This document shows positions 24,746 through 37,000 of a stretch of DNA of 64,000 bases, piece by piece; the first letter of the stretch is position 1; every line of letters begins with the position of its first letter. Source of the stretch: Ignelater luminosus. Its lineage: Eukaryota > Arthropoda > Insecta > Coleoptera > Elateridae. Location of the stretch: positions 87,895-151,894 of the forward strand of contig VTPC01005435.1 of NCBI GenBank assembly GCA_011009095.1. Reading direction: 5' to 3'. The notes below the pieces were generated by a model, which saw only the letters and a program-made list of their open reading frames with translations, was not told where the DNA came from and made no database searches. A program made the position numbers and the translations under genes.

Positions 24746-26257
24746 TACCGTGAATATTATTTAAGGCGAAACATGCAAGCAGTACAAGTTTGAAATATCT
24801 ATAGCAACTAAAGTCGAATTATTGGAAGAAACCTTAGCAACCTTTAGATTGTATGCATGAACTTGTCCACTTAAAATAGAACATTGGTGATTTTAAATGT
24901 TAAATATTGTTGCTAGTTTTGCCAATTAAATAAAAAAGAACAAGAAAATATTCCTATATAGTTTAATAGGTATGTATGTAAAAACATAAACAATTCTCTC
25001 ATTTACCTCTATTTGCCAAAAATTCCAAGGTTTTTCTGCAGTAAACTAAATTTAAAAAGTAGAAACGTATTCTAAGAAAAATTAAATAAGAAACTTATAA
25101 CAAATTTTCAAATATATCTCTATTTACAGCCAAACAGAATCTGAGGTGATCATAAAAATTATGTAATGTATTTCTTAATTGTTCTGCTGTGATAGCTTGT
25201 TTTAGCTGGTCGAAATCCATCAGTATTCCATCAAAGACCTTGGTTTTCATATATTTCCAATAAAAAAAAAATCCATTGGCGTTAGGTCCGATGACCAAGC
25301 AGGCCAGGATATTCTACCTCCTTGCCAAATCTAAGGACATGGAAAATTCTCATTTGAGTACTTCTTTACTCTTCTGACATTAAGGGTGGGAGCACCATCA
25401 TTCTGGAACCATATATCTTCGTGAATGTTCAAATTTAAATTATTTAAAATTAGCATCATGTTATCTTGTAGCGATGATAAATAATTCTCAGCACAAATAT
25501 TTCCAATAATAAAAAAAGGTCCTATAATGTTAGTGCCTACGATACTTGCCTAAACATTACCTTTGGATGGTCGCTGTGTTTTACTGATGTTATACAAATG
25601 TAAATTGTTTCTACATCGATACCTGCAATTTTGTGTGTTCACTTTGCTGGTAATATAGATAGATAATGTTCTGTGAGATATCTGGATTGGTATTAATTTT
25701 TTCTGTGTTTGAAATCGTTCGCAATTAGTTCTTGATGGTCTTGAAAATGATACGACCTATATTTTTCTTTTGTGAACAGCCTGTGGACACTGCTTCAACT
25801 CACTGCTGTAATTTGGCTAAGTTCTCTTAAGGTTAAGCGTCTGTTATTGCCTGCTAAATTAGTAATCTTATTACATATTTCCTCAGCAAGAACAGGCTTA
25901 GCCCTTACTCCCTTATTATGTGTTGACTCAATACAGCCCTTATTCTTCAGGTTATTAATCATACTCATCCACTGGGAAAGTAATAAGAAATAAATCTGAA
26001 ACCTGTTGTAAGCTAAGGGGATTATCGTACCATTTCACCATTTGTAATTTTTCTTCGAAGGTGTACATGCTAATTTTAGTTTTATTTCTTATTATTCTCT
26101 TAAGTTGATGTGATTAACATAAATCAATAAACATGCAAATGTTCTGTTTTAGATGGGACGCTTCAATGAAATGCGAGTTAGTTACCTTAGCAATGGTAAC
26201 TATGACAATAGCAGACTCTAAGCCTGCATGTTTCGTCTTTAATAAAATTCACTGTAT
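24746..26257 (-). mobile_element. Tc1/mariner-superfamily transposon, decayed full-length copy
   Basis: The imperfect terminal repeats pair TACCGTGAATATTATTTAAG plus GCGAAACATGCAAGC at the left with the inverse of the right end, TACAGTGAATTTTATTAAAG plus ACGAAACATGCAGGC. TA lies at both borders. Between them the minus strand carries a broken transposase from about 26070 (MYTFEEKLQMVKWYDNPLSL) to 25095. Size about 1.5 kb. It appears to be the only copy of this family in the window. Confidence 0.8.
25095..26070 (-). pseudogene. Mariner-like transposase pseudogene
   Basis: Minus-strand fragments in order: helix-turn-helix region (MYTFEEKLQMVKWYDNPL; later RRLTLRELSQITAVS then VHRLFTKEKYRSYHF), catalytic region (NIIGPFFIIGNICAENYL; IWFQNDGAPTLNVRR, where the Asp of QNDGAP is the second catalytic acid), SSDLTPMDFFF, and a C-terminal run YMKTKVFDGILMDFDQLKQ ending FENLL. 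Several stops and frameshifts separate them, so no functional protein is made. Confidence 0.8.
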
Positions 26258-26631
26258 ATCTTTACAGAAAAATTAAAAAGTTTTGAAGAGAATGGTATGA
26301 ATCTATACAGGGTTGATTTGAAATACTTGTAGAAATTTAAACTACATATTTCTTAAGCACCAAGCATTCATAAAAAAAAATTAATTTTCTTTTGTTGAGA
26401 AGAAATTGGATTTTGAAAAATCTGCGATTAATTGTTTGAGAACTTTTGGAAAGTATTTACCATGCACACAATGATGTCATAATCATAATATACTGTAAAT
26501 TTACCAACTCAGCATTTCTGAGCAAGGTACCTAATTACTGCATTGTGGGAATAGGATAATGGTTTAGTTTACTGTTAGCAGTGCTCCATTGACAGTAAAG
26601 GTAGTTTTTAGAAAACTCTTAAGTATTTATT

Positions 26632-27095
26632 GTCTACCCAGTAAGCACAGTTCCATAGCACCATATGGGAAAAATCTTTATTGAATGATGAACTTTACAT
26701 CAAGTGTGCTACTTTACCAAAGCTCCATTTTTATTTTTTACATAAAAATAAAGAAAAGAAGATTATTTACATTTACATAAAATGAGTATTGTGCAATATG
26801 TATCTAATCAATAAGTGTTTTTAATTAGATTGCATCGACTTTTATTGATTAACAAATAAGGAAAAGCGAAATAAAGGGCAAAATATGAAAATTTAGTCAA
26901 ATAAGTCCATTTTTCAGACATTGTTCCTAAAAATGTCAAATTTGACAGGTAATGGAGACCACATGATTACTTTTGATTAGGTCATTTTTGGTTCCGCAGC
27001 AAGCAACACCTGATGCCAAAAATAAATTTTTCATAAATCATTCAATAAAAATTCTTCCCATATGGTGCAGACTTTTTGACAGACACTGTATATAA
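26632..27095. mobile_element. Inverted-repeat MITE
   Basis: CACCATATGGGAAAAATCTT near 26660 pairs with AAGAATTTTTATTGAATGA in inverse near 27040-27065. The arms are about 65-75 bp, and the outer right end reads inversely as TATACAGTGTCTGTCAAAAA. No coding capacity. Confidence 0.6.
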
Positions 27096-27180
27096 CAGAA
27101 CAACTGTTACTTAATGTTTTAATGTTACGTAACTGGTAACATAAATGTAACATACATTTAAGGAGATAGGACATGGTCCC

Positions 27181-27250
27181 TGATGTATCATATATGTATC
27201 TGATACTTGATTCTGATAAAAGTTAGATACATATATGATACGTATCTGAG
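27181..27250. repeat. Short palindrome
   Basis: GATGTATCATATATGTATC (from about 27182) is inverted at about 27228-27248 (GATACATATATGATACGTATC) around a short spacer, forming a perfect-looking AT-rich hairpin. No function is apparent. Confidence 0.55.
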
Positions 27251-29624
27251 ATCTTGCCTTTATATTACAGTTAACGTGTATTATGCATTGCAGTTCTGCA
27301 AAGAAGCTTTTGATGCTCTTTCTTGCTATATGGATACAATAACATCTCAGGCAGTTTTACTTGTCAGGGATCATTTTACGTTTTGTTTGTGGCTAAGGCT
27401 ACTCTTGGACCTTAGATATTAGTTTTTTTATAATGCTTATTACCTTGACTTGATTTTATATTTGAATTATCACCATGAGATTTTGAAATTCTGCAGCAAA
27501 AGAGATAGGTAGCGACAGATTTAATTCAATTTAGTTTATTTAAAATCATTTTGATTAAACAGATCCTATTACTAAAAATATTAGTCTCATAACAATTAAA
27601 ATACTAAATTAAAAAAACAAAATTGCTTCCGTTATAAAAATTAATGTTTAAAAAAAACACCTATAGCTTGTAGCAGTTTCCAATTGCTGATAATGACTAA
27701 TGATGATACTGAAACAGTTTCATAGAATTTATTTTTTATTTAAGTATTATTTTGAAATACATTGAATTTATCAATTTTGGTTCTTATTTTCTCCGAGTCA
27801 ATCGGAGATTACTTAAGTGAAACCACTCACTCATGATAGTTTCCGTCTCTTGCTTCTATGTACAATAATCCTTTAATAAAACCAAAGAGCGCCATTTGTA
27901 AAAGTTCATGGGGGGACGTTCCTGTTGTTCAGTTTTTGGTTACGTTAGGTGTTCAAGAGGGATCACCATTGCTGTTCAGATTGAAAGTCCAAAGAGACTT
28001 CCCCTTGTTAGAAGTCTAAGGCTTCAAAACAATCTTTGTCTAAGGGTACCAACATGCTTTGGGCCAGCCCTGATCTTACTGTTCAGTTACTAAAAAGAGG
28101 AAAACCTGTTACTGTTTATATACACTGCCAAATATGTACATCATAAGCCGATAATTCCAAATCTGCATAAAGTAAAATTATCAACACACTTCAAATTAGT
28201 TCAAAATAAAAGATAGAAACCCTACACTTACATATTTTCTTAACAAGACTGACTATTTCGATGTTTATAAGGAAATTAATGAATTTGCTGGGTTTTAATA
28301 TCTTGTACTTATTTGATTTCTAAATCTATTTACAGGATAAATATTAAAAAATATATAACTGTAAATTGAAATTGTAATGCACTAACAGGATAGGACTTTT
28401 ACAACCAATTTATTAACATGAATTGGAATTACAATTACTTTATTAACAAATTAGCTATATTCAAGGAGCGGTATCAGTTAGTTGATATGTCATGAAAAGA
28501 ATCGGTGACGTGACCATGCCAGCAGTGGACCGTTTACCAAGTATTATATCAATTATGTACACATGCATATAATAAAACGAAAATGTGTTGCACCATTGGC
28601 CTGCGCTTATCTTGCAGAAAATACGTCACTATCTTATGTGAATTGCACATGTCTAGTCGTCTGCCTAAGTAATATGGATAAAGTCTACGTGTTTAAATGC
28701 ATCACGGTCAGGTAGACGGACAACTTTACTGAGCCATCAACTATTTAATTGATTATATTATAGTAAAAGGCAAAAAACATAATTAAAACATCATTATAAA
28801 TGTTGTACAATGTTCATATCTTAAATTTTAAAAGCCATTTATAAAATAAATAAATAATGTCTGAAAGCTGAACTTCACATTAAATAACAATGTAGACTAC
28901 ACTGAATTTATTTTGACAGTATTTTGATCAAGAAATTTTGTTTTAATTGAAGTTCAATCTTGTCATTGTACCTGAATATCCAATCTATGATTATAATTAG
29001 GCGTAGGATTCCTATGCATTTTCGAGTTTTTTGATGTGCAACAAACATATGCTAAGTTGAATCTGGATTTGCATAGGTTTTTTCAATGCATAAAAGCTGT
29101 ATGTTAGCTGTATGAAAGCGTATACAATTGTATAATCTACAGATTCTTATAAAGGAACATATTTTGAAATTTATAAGTGTATATTAAATCCTAAGCCTAA
29201 TTATAACTTATATAAATATTTGTATCGTGATAGTCAATTACAGCATTACCTATTATCTAATTGTAAATTATGTGATATCAAAAAAAAAAAGAAAAAAAAA
29301 TAAATTGAAGAAAGAAGAATGCACTATTATTAGAAATTTATAAGAGCAATGCTTATAATCTTTATTTTAGTATGCTTTGTTATGAAATATAAATTTTATA
29401 TTTATGTTTTATATAGAATAATATATGTTTATTTTAGATAATATATTTTAATATAGTAATTAATATATTGTAAATGTCATATTTATAAATAATAAATATA
29501 TTTAAATCATTATTTGTATTGTTGATTGCATTCACAGCATTGAAGGGCCGATAAAATTCTAATGTCTATTCTATTTTAGATATATCTTTAATATGTACAA
29601 AAATGTATAAGTTTTATTGATAAC
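27251..29624. other. Intergenic, nothing recognised
   Basis: About 2.4 kb with no recognisable gene. An A-rich run is at 29280-29303 and a short region less AT-rich than its surroundings with several open frames lies at 27880-28090, none resembling a known protein. Confidence 0.5.
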
Positions 29625-32256
29625 TAAAGAGCGGATTCGTAGGAAAGATCCTTTTTATAAATTATTTAGGGCAAAAAACCGAGTTATAAACTCATTTCTA
29701 TCAAAAATAAACCATTTGGCACCCCCTTTATTTTTCCTAAATTCCTAAATTATGAATGTTGATCCTAAATACTGTATTTTAGCTTCCTATTTTAGGATAT
29801 TTTATTTTTTTTTCTTTTATGTATTCCCTCAGTTGAGATACAACAACTTGAACTTCGTTTGCATCTCAATGCAGTTGTGTGTCAACTTTAGCCATTTCCA
29901 ACAAGGAAGTCAACGACCCTTTTTAACAGTAGTTGCAAGCTTGTGTAACAAGTTAAGGATTTCATAATATTAGCAAATAATACACATTTTTGCAGTTAAC
30001 AATAGGGCAACCCTCTGCTGGCTCGGAGCAGGTAGGCGAATTGCCAGCAACAACAACTCCGGGCTGGGCTGTTGACTGACGGTCGAAAGTGTGTTAGCAG
30101 GTCATTATGCAACTTCGAAAAATGAATGGATGGTCTCGTAGAATAGATAATGTTGAATGAATAGCTTCCGTTTTAATAGCCCTCACCATAGTTCACAAAA
30201 GGAGGAAAATATCCTAATTGGAGACGGGGGTGGGATTGGTTAGTCATTGTCTTGCACTTGTGCTTTGGTACCAATTCTATGAAGATATTTCTAATAATCT
30301 GTACAGTATGCATGTGTGTGTACATTTATCGGTGGCTTACATCATAGTGTAATTTAGCTATTTATTAAATTAGAATCTAAACATGCCTAAACACAAGGAA
30401 ATGTACACAGAAAGAATTCAGAAGTGGTTAAAAACAGCCAAAAACGCTGAACTTTTACAGATTTCTGATGAAAGGAAAGAAATGCTCTTTTGCAAAGCAT
30501 GTGCTAAAACGATAAGTTGTAAAAAACTGATATCTGGTAATGTCGGTATATCTAAGCATATCCTTTATTTTGCAGTTTGCATGTAACCGAGTGTCTCATT
30601 TACTACAACATGTGAAGGGATCAACATATATCGGAAATCAAAGAAAACCGTATAGACAAACTTTGGTTACTGGTATTAATCAAGATGCCTCTGTTAATCA
30701 ATTTTATATGGACCTGTGTTCTTCGCCTTCTTGGGTGCTAATATTCTGTTTTATAGAATGACATCGCCAGTATTAATTAAATGTTTAGAAAAGTATTGCG
30801 GCAGAAATATCCCAAGTGAATCGACATTGAGGAAAAATTATTTACCAAAATGTTATCAAAATGTATGTATTTATTTGTCCTTGTTTAAATAACAAATTAA
30901 TTGATAGTGTACTGCAGGTTTTGATGGAGGTTCGTTAGAGTATTAGTGATTCTGACATTTGGATTTGTGTTGATGAAACCACAGACATCACAGGCCGAAA
31001 TATCGCAAACATGATTATTGGAAAGTTAAACAGCGAGGAAATAACGAGTCCTATAGTTTTAGCATCCAAGCCGCTAGAAAGAACAAACAACGCAACCATG
31101 GCACGGTTTATAAATAATTCTTTAGGTAAATAGGGAATGCTGGTGTATTACGCAGAATTATAATTTCATGGTATCATTTTGCAGCTGCATTATGGCCTTT
31201 GGGCGTAAAATATGAAAGAGTAAAACTACTGCTAACGGACGGAGCTCCATATATAGTAAAGTGTGGAACCAATGTGACAGTATTTTGCTCTTATTTAATC
31301 CATCTAACCTGCATGGCTGATGGTTTAAATCTTGTGTGCAAAACAATTGTTCGCAATATCAGGATAATAATGGTTTGATATCGTCCATTAAAAAAATTTT
31401 CTTGAAAGCACCTTTACGGATTGAACTTTATAAAGAAAAACTACCAGAATTACCATTACCACCAGAACCTGTTTTAACAAGGTGGTGTACCTGGTTGGAA
31501 GCAGCAGTTTTTTATGCTGACAATTTTGAGAAAATAAAAGAGGTATTTTGAAGTGGTTTTTATATGAATTTTTATTTAATGGATACATTTTTACAGGTTG
31601 TTCTGAGCCTAGAACCTGGTTTTGAAGCTTTGTTAAAGTGCAAGGTTACTTAAATCAATCAGATATAAAAAAACCACCTCCTTTACATTAAAGCTCATTT
31701 TAAAATTCTAATTTCAATCGTAAGAAAACTAGAGAAAGTCGGATTACCTCTTACAGATTCATTGACCATAATTCAAGAAGTAGAAACGTCTCTGAAAGGG
31801 TGCCTCGGTAATGTTGGAAAATTAGCATATGAAAAATTTTTAAATGTTACTACAAAAAATCTGGGTTATAGAGATATATTGAATATACAAAAACTATTAT
31901 CTGGTGAAAGTGTTGACACCCAAAGTTTAATACAAAATTTTCCAATTTATAAATATGCACCTATTACATCGTGTGATGTTGAGCGCAGCTTTTCGTGGTT
32001 CAAATCCATTTTAACAGAGAAGCATACAAACTTTACCCCTGAAAATTTGGAGCAGTATTTTGTATGTAATGCTTTTCTGTCACATAGAACCAATTTAGAA
32101 TTAACTGATATGTAAATTCAGAAATGTATGTATAAGCATCTCTTACTTACTTACTTAAATAAAGTGTAAATTGTTCAAACATTGATATCTTCTTTTATCC
32201 TTCTTATTTTAGGATCCTATTTCTGAGATTTTATTATCCTAAGAATCCGCTCTTTA
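29625..32256 (+). mobile_element. hAT transposon with terminal repeats and 8-bp target duplication
   Basis: The ends are TAAAGAGCGGATTCGTAGGA (29625) and, inverted at 32256, TAAAGAGCGGATTCTTAGGA. They are flanked by TTGATAAC on the left and TTGATGAC on the right, an 8-bp target duplication with one mismatch, diagnostic of hAT elements. Length 2632 bp with a degraded plus-strand transposase (30383-32115). The GC-richer segment near 30000-30110 upstream of its ATG may be its promoter. Confidence 0.88.
30383..32115 (+). pseudogene. hAT transposase with CGGBP1-like N-terminus, broken
   Basis: The N-terminus MPKHKEMYTERIQKWLKTAK followed by LFCKACAKTISCKK is a zinc-binding DNA-recognition segment like CGGBP1 and related hAT transposases. 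MTSPVLIKCLEKYCGRNIPS and STLRKNYLPKCYQN continue this similarity. DIWICVDETTDITGRN (about 30957) carries the first catalytic Asp. The end (31762-32115) is the hAT dimerisation domain: YAPITSCDVERSFSWFKSIL and FTPENLEQYFVCNAF. Frameshifts and stops (e.g. around 30585, 30935, 31650) or small introns split it; at least some are inactivating. Confidence 0.82.
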
Positions 32257-32429
32257 TTGATGACATTTCACTGATGAAATAAAATATCTCATAAGCAGAA
32301 CATGAACAAATTGACATGCTGTGCAAAACAGAACTTGATATTAACTAATTGTAGACATAAACAAAACAATAAAAATTAGAGAAATTATTCTAGAACCATT
32401 ATTATTTTATGAGTAGAGTCGATTTAAAA

Positions 32430-32880
32430 TTCTACAGACCAAAGTTATCGCATACTTGTAAATAAGGAAACTATTCGCAAGGGTGTATTTTATAAGCTAG
32501 ATTGCAAGCACCTGGAAAATCAAGATAAAGTTCTTTTTTTTATGGTTTCATACCTTTCTGCTTTATTTGAATTCAAAAATAAAATTAAAAAGGATGATGT
32601 ATCAGTGATGGCTACTATAAGGAAGGCAATGGGGTAGTGTCTCCATAAAAATAAAAATACTAAAATATAAAGCATTTAGGTATTTCTGCAAACAAAACTT
32701 ATGGAGATTAAGCATGTTTTCCACCTCATAAATTGTTTCTACAAATTAAGTGCAAATAAAGCCTTGATAAGTAGTGGATGCCTATTAAATTTCATTAGTG
32801 TAATACAACCTTCCCATATTCAGTACTCACAAAACACTGATGTCTTTAAAGTGGTTGATGATGGTTTATTAAGTTAATTT
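32430..32880 (+). pseudogene. Unidentified protein-like remnant
   Basis: Two plus-strand stretches read like real protein: about 32436-32637 (TDQSYRILVNKETIRKGVFY, KLDCKHLENQDKVLFFMVSY, DDVSVMATIRKAMG) and about 32680-32876 (LMEIKHVFHLINCFYKLSAN, ALISSGCLLNFISVIQPSHI, NTDVFKVVDDGLLS). They are separated by 45 bp that look like an intron (GTAGTG...CATTTAG), but the phases do not join without a shift. I do not recognise the family. It is probably the tail of a decayed or partly lost host gene just outside the hAT element. Confidence 0.3.
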
Positions 32881-33224
32881 TCTTCTGCAAAACCTCTGAA
32901 TTTGTTGATATGTTTTTAACAATTAATAAACCTCTCCTTATTAATAAATTGTAGTTTTTATCTAATGAACATGTTATGGATATTATTTTATTCAAAGATG
33001 TAGAATACTAGGCTCATCAAAAATCTTTACTTTTTATTGTGTCGAAACAGTTTACAGCCTACTTACATATTTCTTGAAAACTATAATGCGAGTCTGTAAT
33101 AATAAATAAAATTGAGTAAAAGTTTATTGTATTTTGTTTATACAAGTACAAGCAGGTACATGATTAATTAAATTACTTTTATACAAATAATTAAAATTGC
33201 TAAAATCACTATTTCATATCTTCA

Positions 33225-33651
33225 CTAAGTATTTTTATCTGATTCTTTCTGTTCAGCAGCTAATTTGAGTTCATATAACTGCTGAATTTGTTCATCTCGA
33301 AATTGATCCAAATCGGTATTGGATAATTCCAAACCTACAGTCTTTGATGTATGAGGTCCTCTTAAACCCAGTTGTTCGGCAAGATTTATTGCATACATCT
33401 AAAAGTCATGTAAAATTATTATTATAATTATCATGTGATTAAATTAAACTTACAGACCACTCATTCATAAATATTTTCGCTTCGTCAGGATTACAATTCT
33501 TATGCCTTTTAAATTCATCCCGAGCATAATTGTTTCCTAATAATCTTAATTCTTGAGGCAATCCTCTATGCAGCTTCATAATGGTTTTGTACAGTCTTCT
33601 TACTTTTTGAGCCTGTGTTAACATTTTGATGAAATTATTTTCAATTCCCAC
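33225..33651 (-). CDS. SDHAF3: SDHAF3, succinate dehydrogenase assembly factor 3 (LYR family)
   Basis: SDHAF3 (yeast Acn9/Sdh7) acts in the mitochondrial matrix, helping to protect and insert the iron-sulphur subunit during complex II assembly. Two exons: 33454-33651 and 33225-33398, joined at TCT|ATG in phase 0; 123 aa. Seen: VRRLYKTIMKLHRGLPQELR (LYR-type motif), NNYARDEFKRHKNCNPDEAK, FMNEW, then EQLGLRGPHTSKTVG and DLDQFRDEQIQQLYEL, all in the family's order and spacing; the length matches the usual 120-130 residues. The ATG at 33624 (MLTQAQKVRR) is an alternative start with only nine fewer residues. Head to head with Atf-2, with 425 bp between start codons. Confidence 0.93.
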
Positions 33652-34076
33652 TTTTTATCATCTCTTGGACAACATTTTTAGATAGGGTTATAACATAACC
33701 TAAAATAAATTTAAAGATTAGTAGAATTTAAGGTTATATGTGTTTATTTTGAATTGTTGTTTTAAAAATTCATTTAAATTACAAAACAAATATACACTTT
33801 TTATCTTAAATGCTTAATTTTAATAGAAACTAGTCAAATATCATTTTAAATCCAATCTACAAATAATTATCTAAGTTTCTATGTGATACAAATGATACAA
33901 ATTCAACCCACCTGGAATACAAATGTCAATGTTAAAATTTTGTGGTTATATGTTGAAATAAAATGCCTCAAAGCTTAAGAATTTTTAAGAAATATTGTAA
34001 CTTGCTTATTCAACGTATTAATTTTAATAAAATGATGGAATTGAAGTTGTAGTGTGTTGTCAAAGTAGTAGTCGCT
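33652..34076. promoter_or_regulatory. Compact divergent promoter region SDHAF3 / Atf-2
   Basis: Only 425 bp separate the two divergent start codons, so both promoters and 5'UTRs must fit here unless noncoding exons lie elsewhere. AT-rich, with no TATA/initiator pair or repeat recognised. Confidence 0.45.
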
Positions 34077-37000
34077 ATGAATGAAACTCAAAAACCTTTC
34101 GTATGTGCTAAACAAGGTTGTGAAATGGCTTTCACGAATGAAGACCACCTTAATGTTCATAAGAAGAAACACGATATGGCTTTGCACCTTGGTATCGATA
34201 CTCAAAACAATACAGTAGGTAGGTAAAGTCTTTTATATTCATATAAAATTTAATTAAATTGTTAATATTCACTATATCATATTTCAGTTTCATACAAATA
34301 AATATAATCTCAATCTCACATTTTAATCAAATAAGTCTTTAGGTAACTAACAAGATTTTTCTTATAATTTCTGTGTATTTAATTTTAGCTGATCAGACTC
34401 CAACACCAACAAGATTTATCCGTAACTGCGAAGAAGTGGGATTGTTTCAAGATTTACAGAACGTGAACCCATTTGACGAAACGTTTCGTAAAGCTGCAGA
34501 ACTTGTAAAATCGGGATCATTACACATACCAGAATCGTCCTCGGATGATACGTTACATACACCACATATATTTCCTTATATTGAGGAAAAGAATCAAGCA
34601 AGCAAGTTTAGTAGAAATAATAGTAATGAGCCGGAATTTACAGTTACAACAATTGATGAAGATTTCTTGAGATTGAGTGAAAAGAAAGAGTTGTCACTAG
34701 CAGAAGGAAGTAATGATTCGGAAGATATTGATAGGAATAGTTTGCTAAAACAAAACGATCTCATAATTAGTAGTAGTAATGATAATAATACTTTAATATC
34801 AAAAGACAGTTTAATTAGTAATATTGCACCTACTGCGATACCAGTACCAAGTTTGTATGTAAACTCGGATATACCTCCAGTGGTAGTTAATAATTTAAGT
34901 GATATTCAAATTGTCAGTAATAACAGTAAAACTGTAAAAGAAAAATCAGTTTATGTAAATAATGTGGAAAAGGAAATTACTAGTAGTAATGAGGTGATCG
35001 AGACAGTAAAATCAAAATTAATTGAAGCTTTAAATAATAGGATTAAAAAAGAAGAAAGTGAATCTGATGATTGTGATAATATGGTTATACAAGAGATAGA
35101 GAATTCTGCATTATTTGGAAGTAAAAGTAATATTAGATCAAAAATAGTTAAAACCTCCCCCAAAAAAATGGTAATCAAACATTCCAATAAAGAAAAATCA
35201 CCAAATAAAGTTGTTAGTGTTAGTACTAGCAGTACAAGTAATACAAGAACAGTTTTTGTGACAACTAATACTCAAGTAAAAAAGATTGATTCTAATAAAA
35301 AACCTAGAGTACCAGTCTCACAAAGTCGATTAGAAAGACAAAGAGAACTAAATAGGGCAGCACAGGTTCGAAGTAGACAGAAAAAGAAAAACACTATAAG
35401 TCAAATGGAGATTGACATAGCTGTTTTGCACAAAGATAAAAGTGAGCTTGTTGTGCAAAATCAGAATTTAAAGAATGAAGTTCTGTTGTTGAAGACAATG
35501 CTTATGTATCATAAAGATTGTGCTGTAAGCAAGGATCCCAAAATAAGTAAGTATGAGAGATAGAAATTTGACTTTATTATTTTGTTATATTTTGTATTAG
35601 TTTAATTAAATAATTAAAGCGGATATTGTAAGGAAAAGGAGATAGCTTGTCTGTACTTGTAATTTTAATAATGAGATAATTAAGTCGTTACATGACTCAA
35701 TTATTATTATTGTTATAGAACCTAAGACCTGTTCAATACACCCAGATGCACCGCAGCCATAAAGGCTTATTGTGCTTTGCCAGTTAGTTCTAGCTCTACT
35801 CTAGCAACCTTGTACATTCAATCAGATGACTCAGGTTCTTAGTTGAGTAGAGACTAACATCGTTTGGTTCTATTGTAACAAACCTGAATAGTCTGAATCT
35901 TTGATGACACGGTGCCATGGGCATAGTCTACAGTTCAGATCATCATCCTTAAATAGTTTCATGTCGTATTGATCTCCTCAGCTCTTTTGGTGGACAAATA
36001 GCTTCTCATGTCTGTTTCTGAGATAATTGGCCCAAATCTGACTTTGTTGTTCTTTGATCCATGTACTTATAATTTCTTTAAGGAAACACTTAGGTATTTC
36101 TAGAGCCGGCTCTGGTTCAAAGAATAAATTTTTCGATTCCAGTTTAACTAAACAATCAGCTTCTTTGTTGCCTTCATTTCCGCTGTGACCTGACACCCAA
36201 ATCAGTTTGACTGTGTTTCAGTCTGCCAGGATACATAATGTGCGAGGACGTTCCATTACGAGTTTTAATGTTACTGCCTGTGTATATGTGAATCTGTTTG
36301 TTTACATAATTTCTTCTAGTTCACAAGTTCTCTGATTGAGAGCTCATGAACTAGAAGTGTTCTTGTCAATAAACAACATAGACGTTGCACTAATATCAGA
36401 AACACATTTTTCTGATAAAAATTAAAAGGATACTGCATTTATTGAACAACACATCCTAGTGGACGAGCCAGAGGAGGCACTGCGGTCATCATCAAGCAAA
36501 ACACACTACTTTCAGCAGGAAGAAGTCTGGTAACCATATTTTCAAGCCACCATTTCAACAATCTTAAATGGAACTGAATTAAATATTGGAACTGTCTACT
36601 GTCTGCCTTGGCATAGTATTAAGAAAAAGCAACATATAGAGCTGTTCAATAAACAGGGTCCTTGATTTGTCATTGGAGGCGACTTCAGTATCAAACATAC
36701 TGCATGGGGTGCACGTATAATAACTCTTGGTAAAGGAAAAGAACTGCTAAGTGCTATTAACAACCTTAACTGTAACTACCATTCAGCAAGAGAACCAACA
36801 AGCAGAGGCAAAATTCCAGACTTGCTCGACTTTTTCATCTTTGAAGGCATGTCACCAAATTACATGAAGATTGAAAATATTTATGACCTTACATCTGACC
36901 ACACATTAGGCAATACATCCATCAAGAAAATCGTGAAACAAAATTTGACCTATAAATCTACTAATTGGAATAAATTCAGAGAGATATTGAATAGTCTAAT

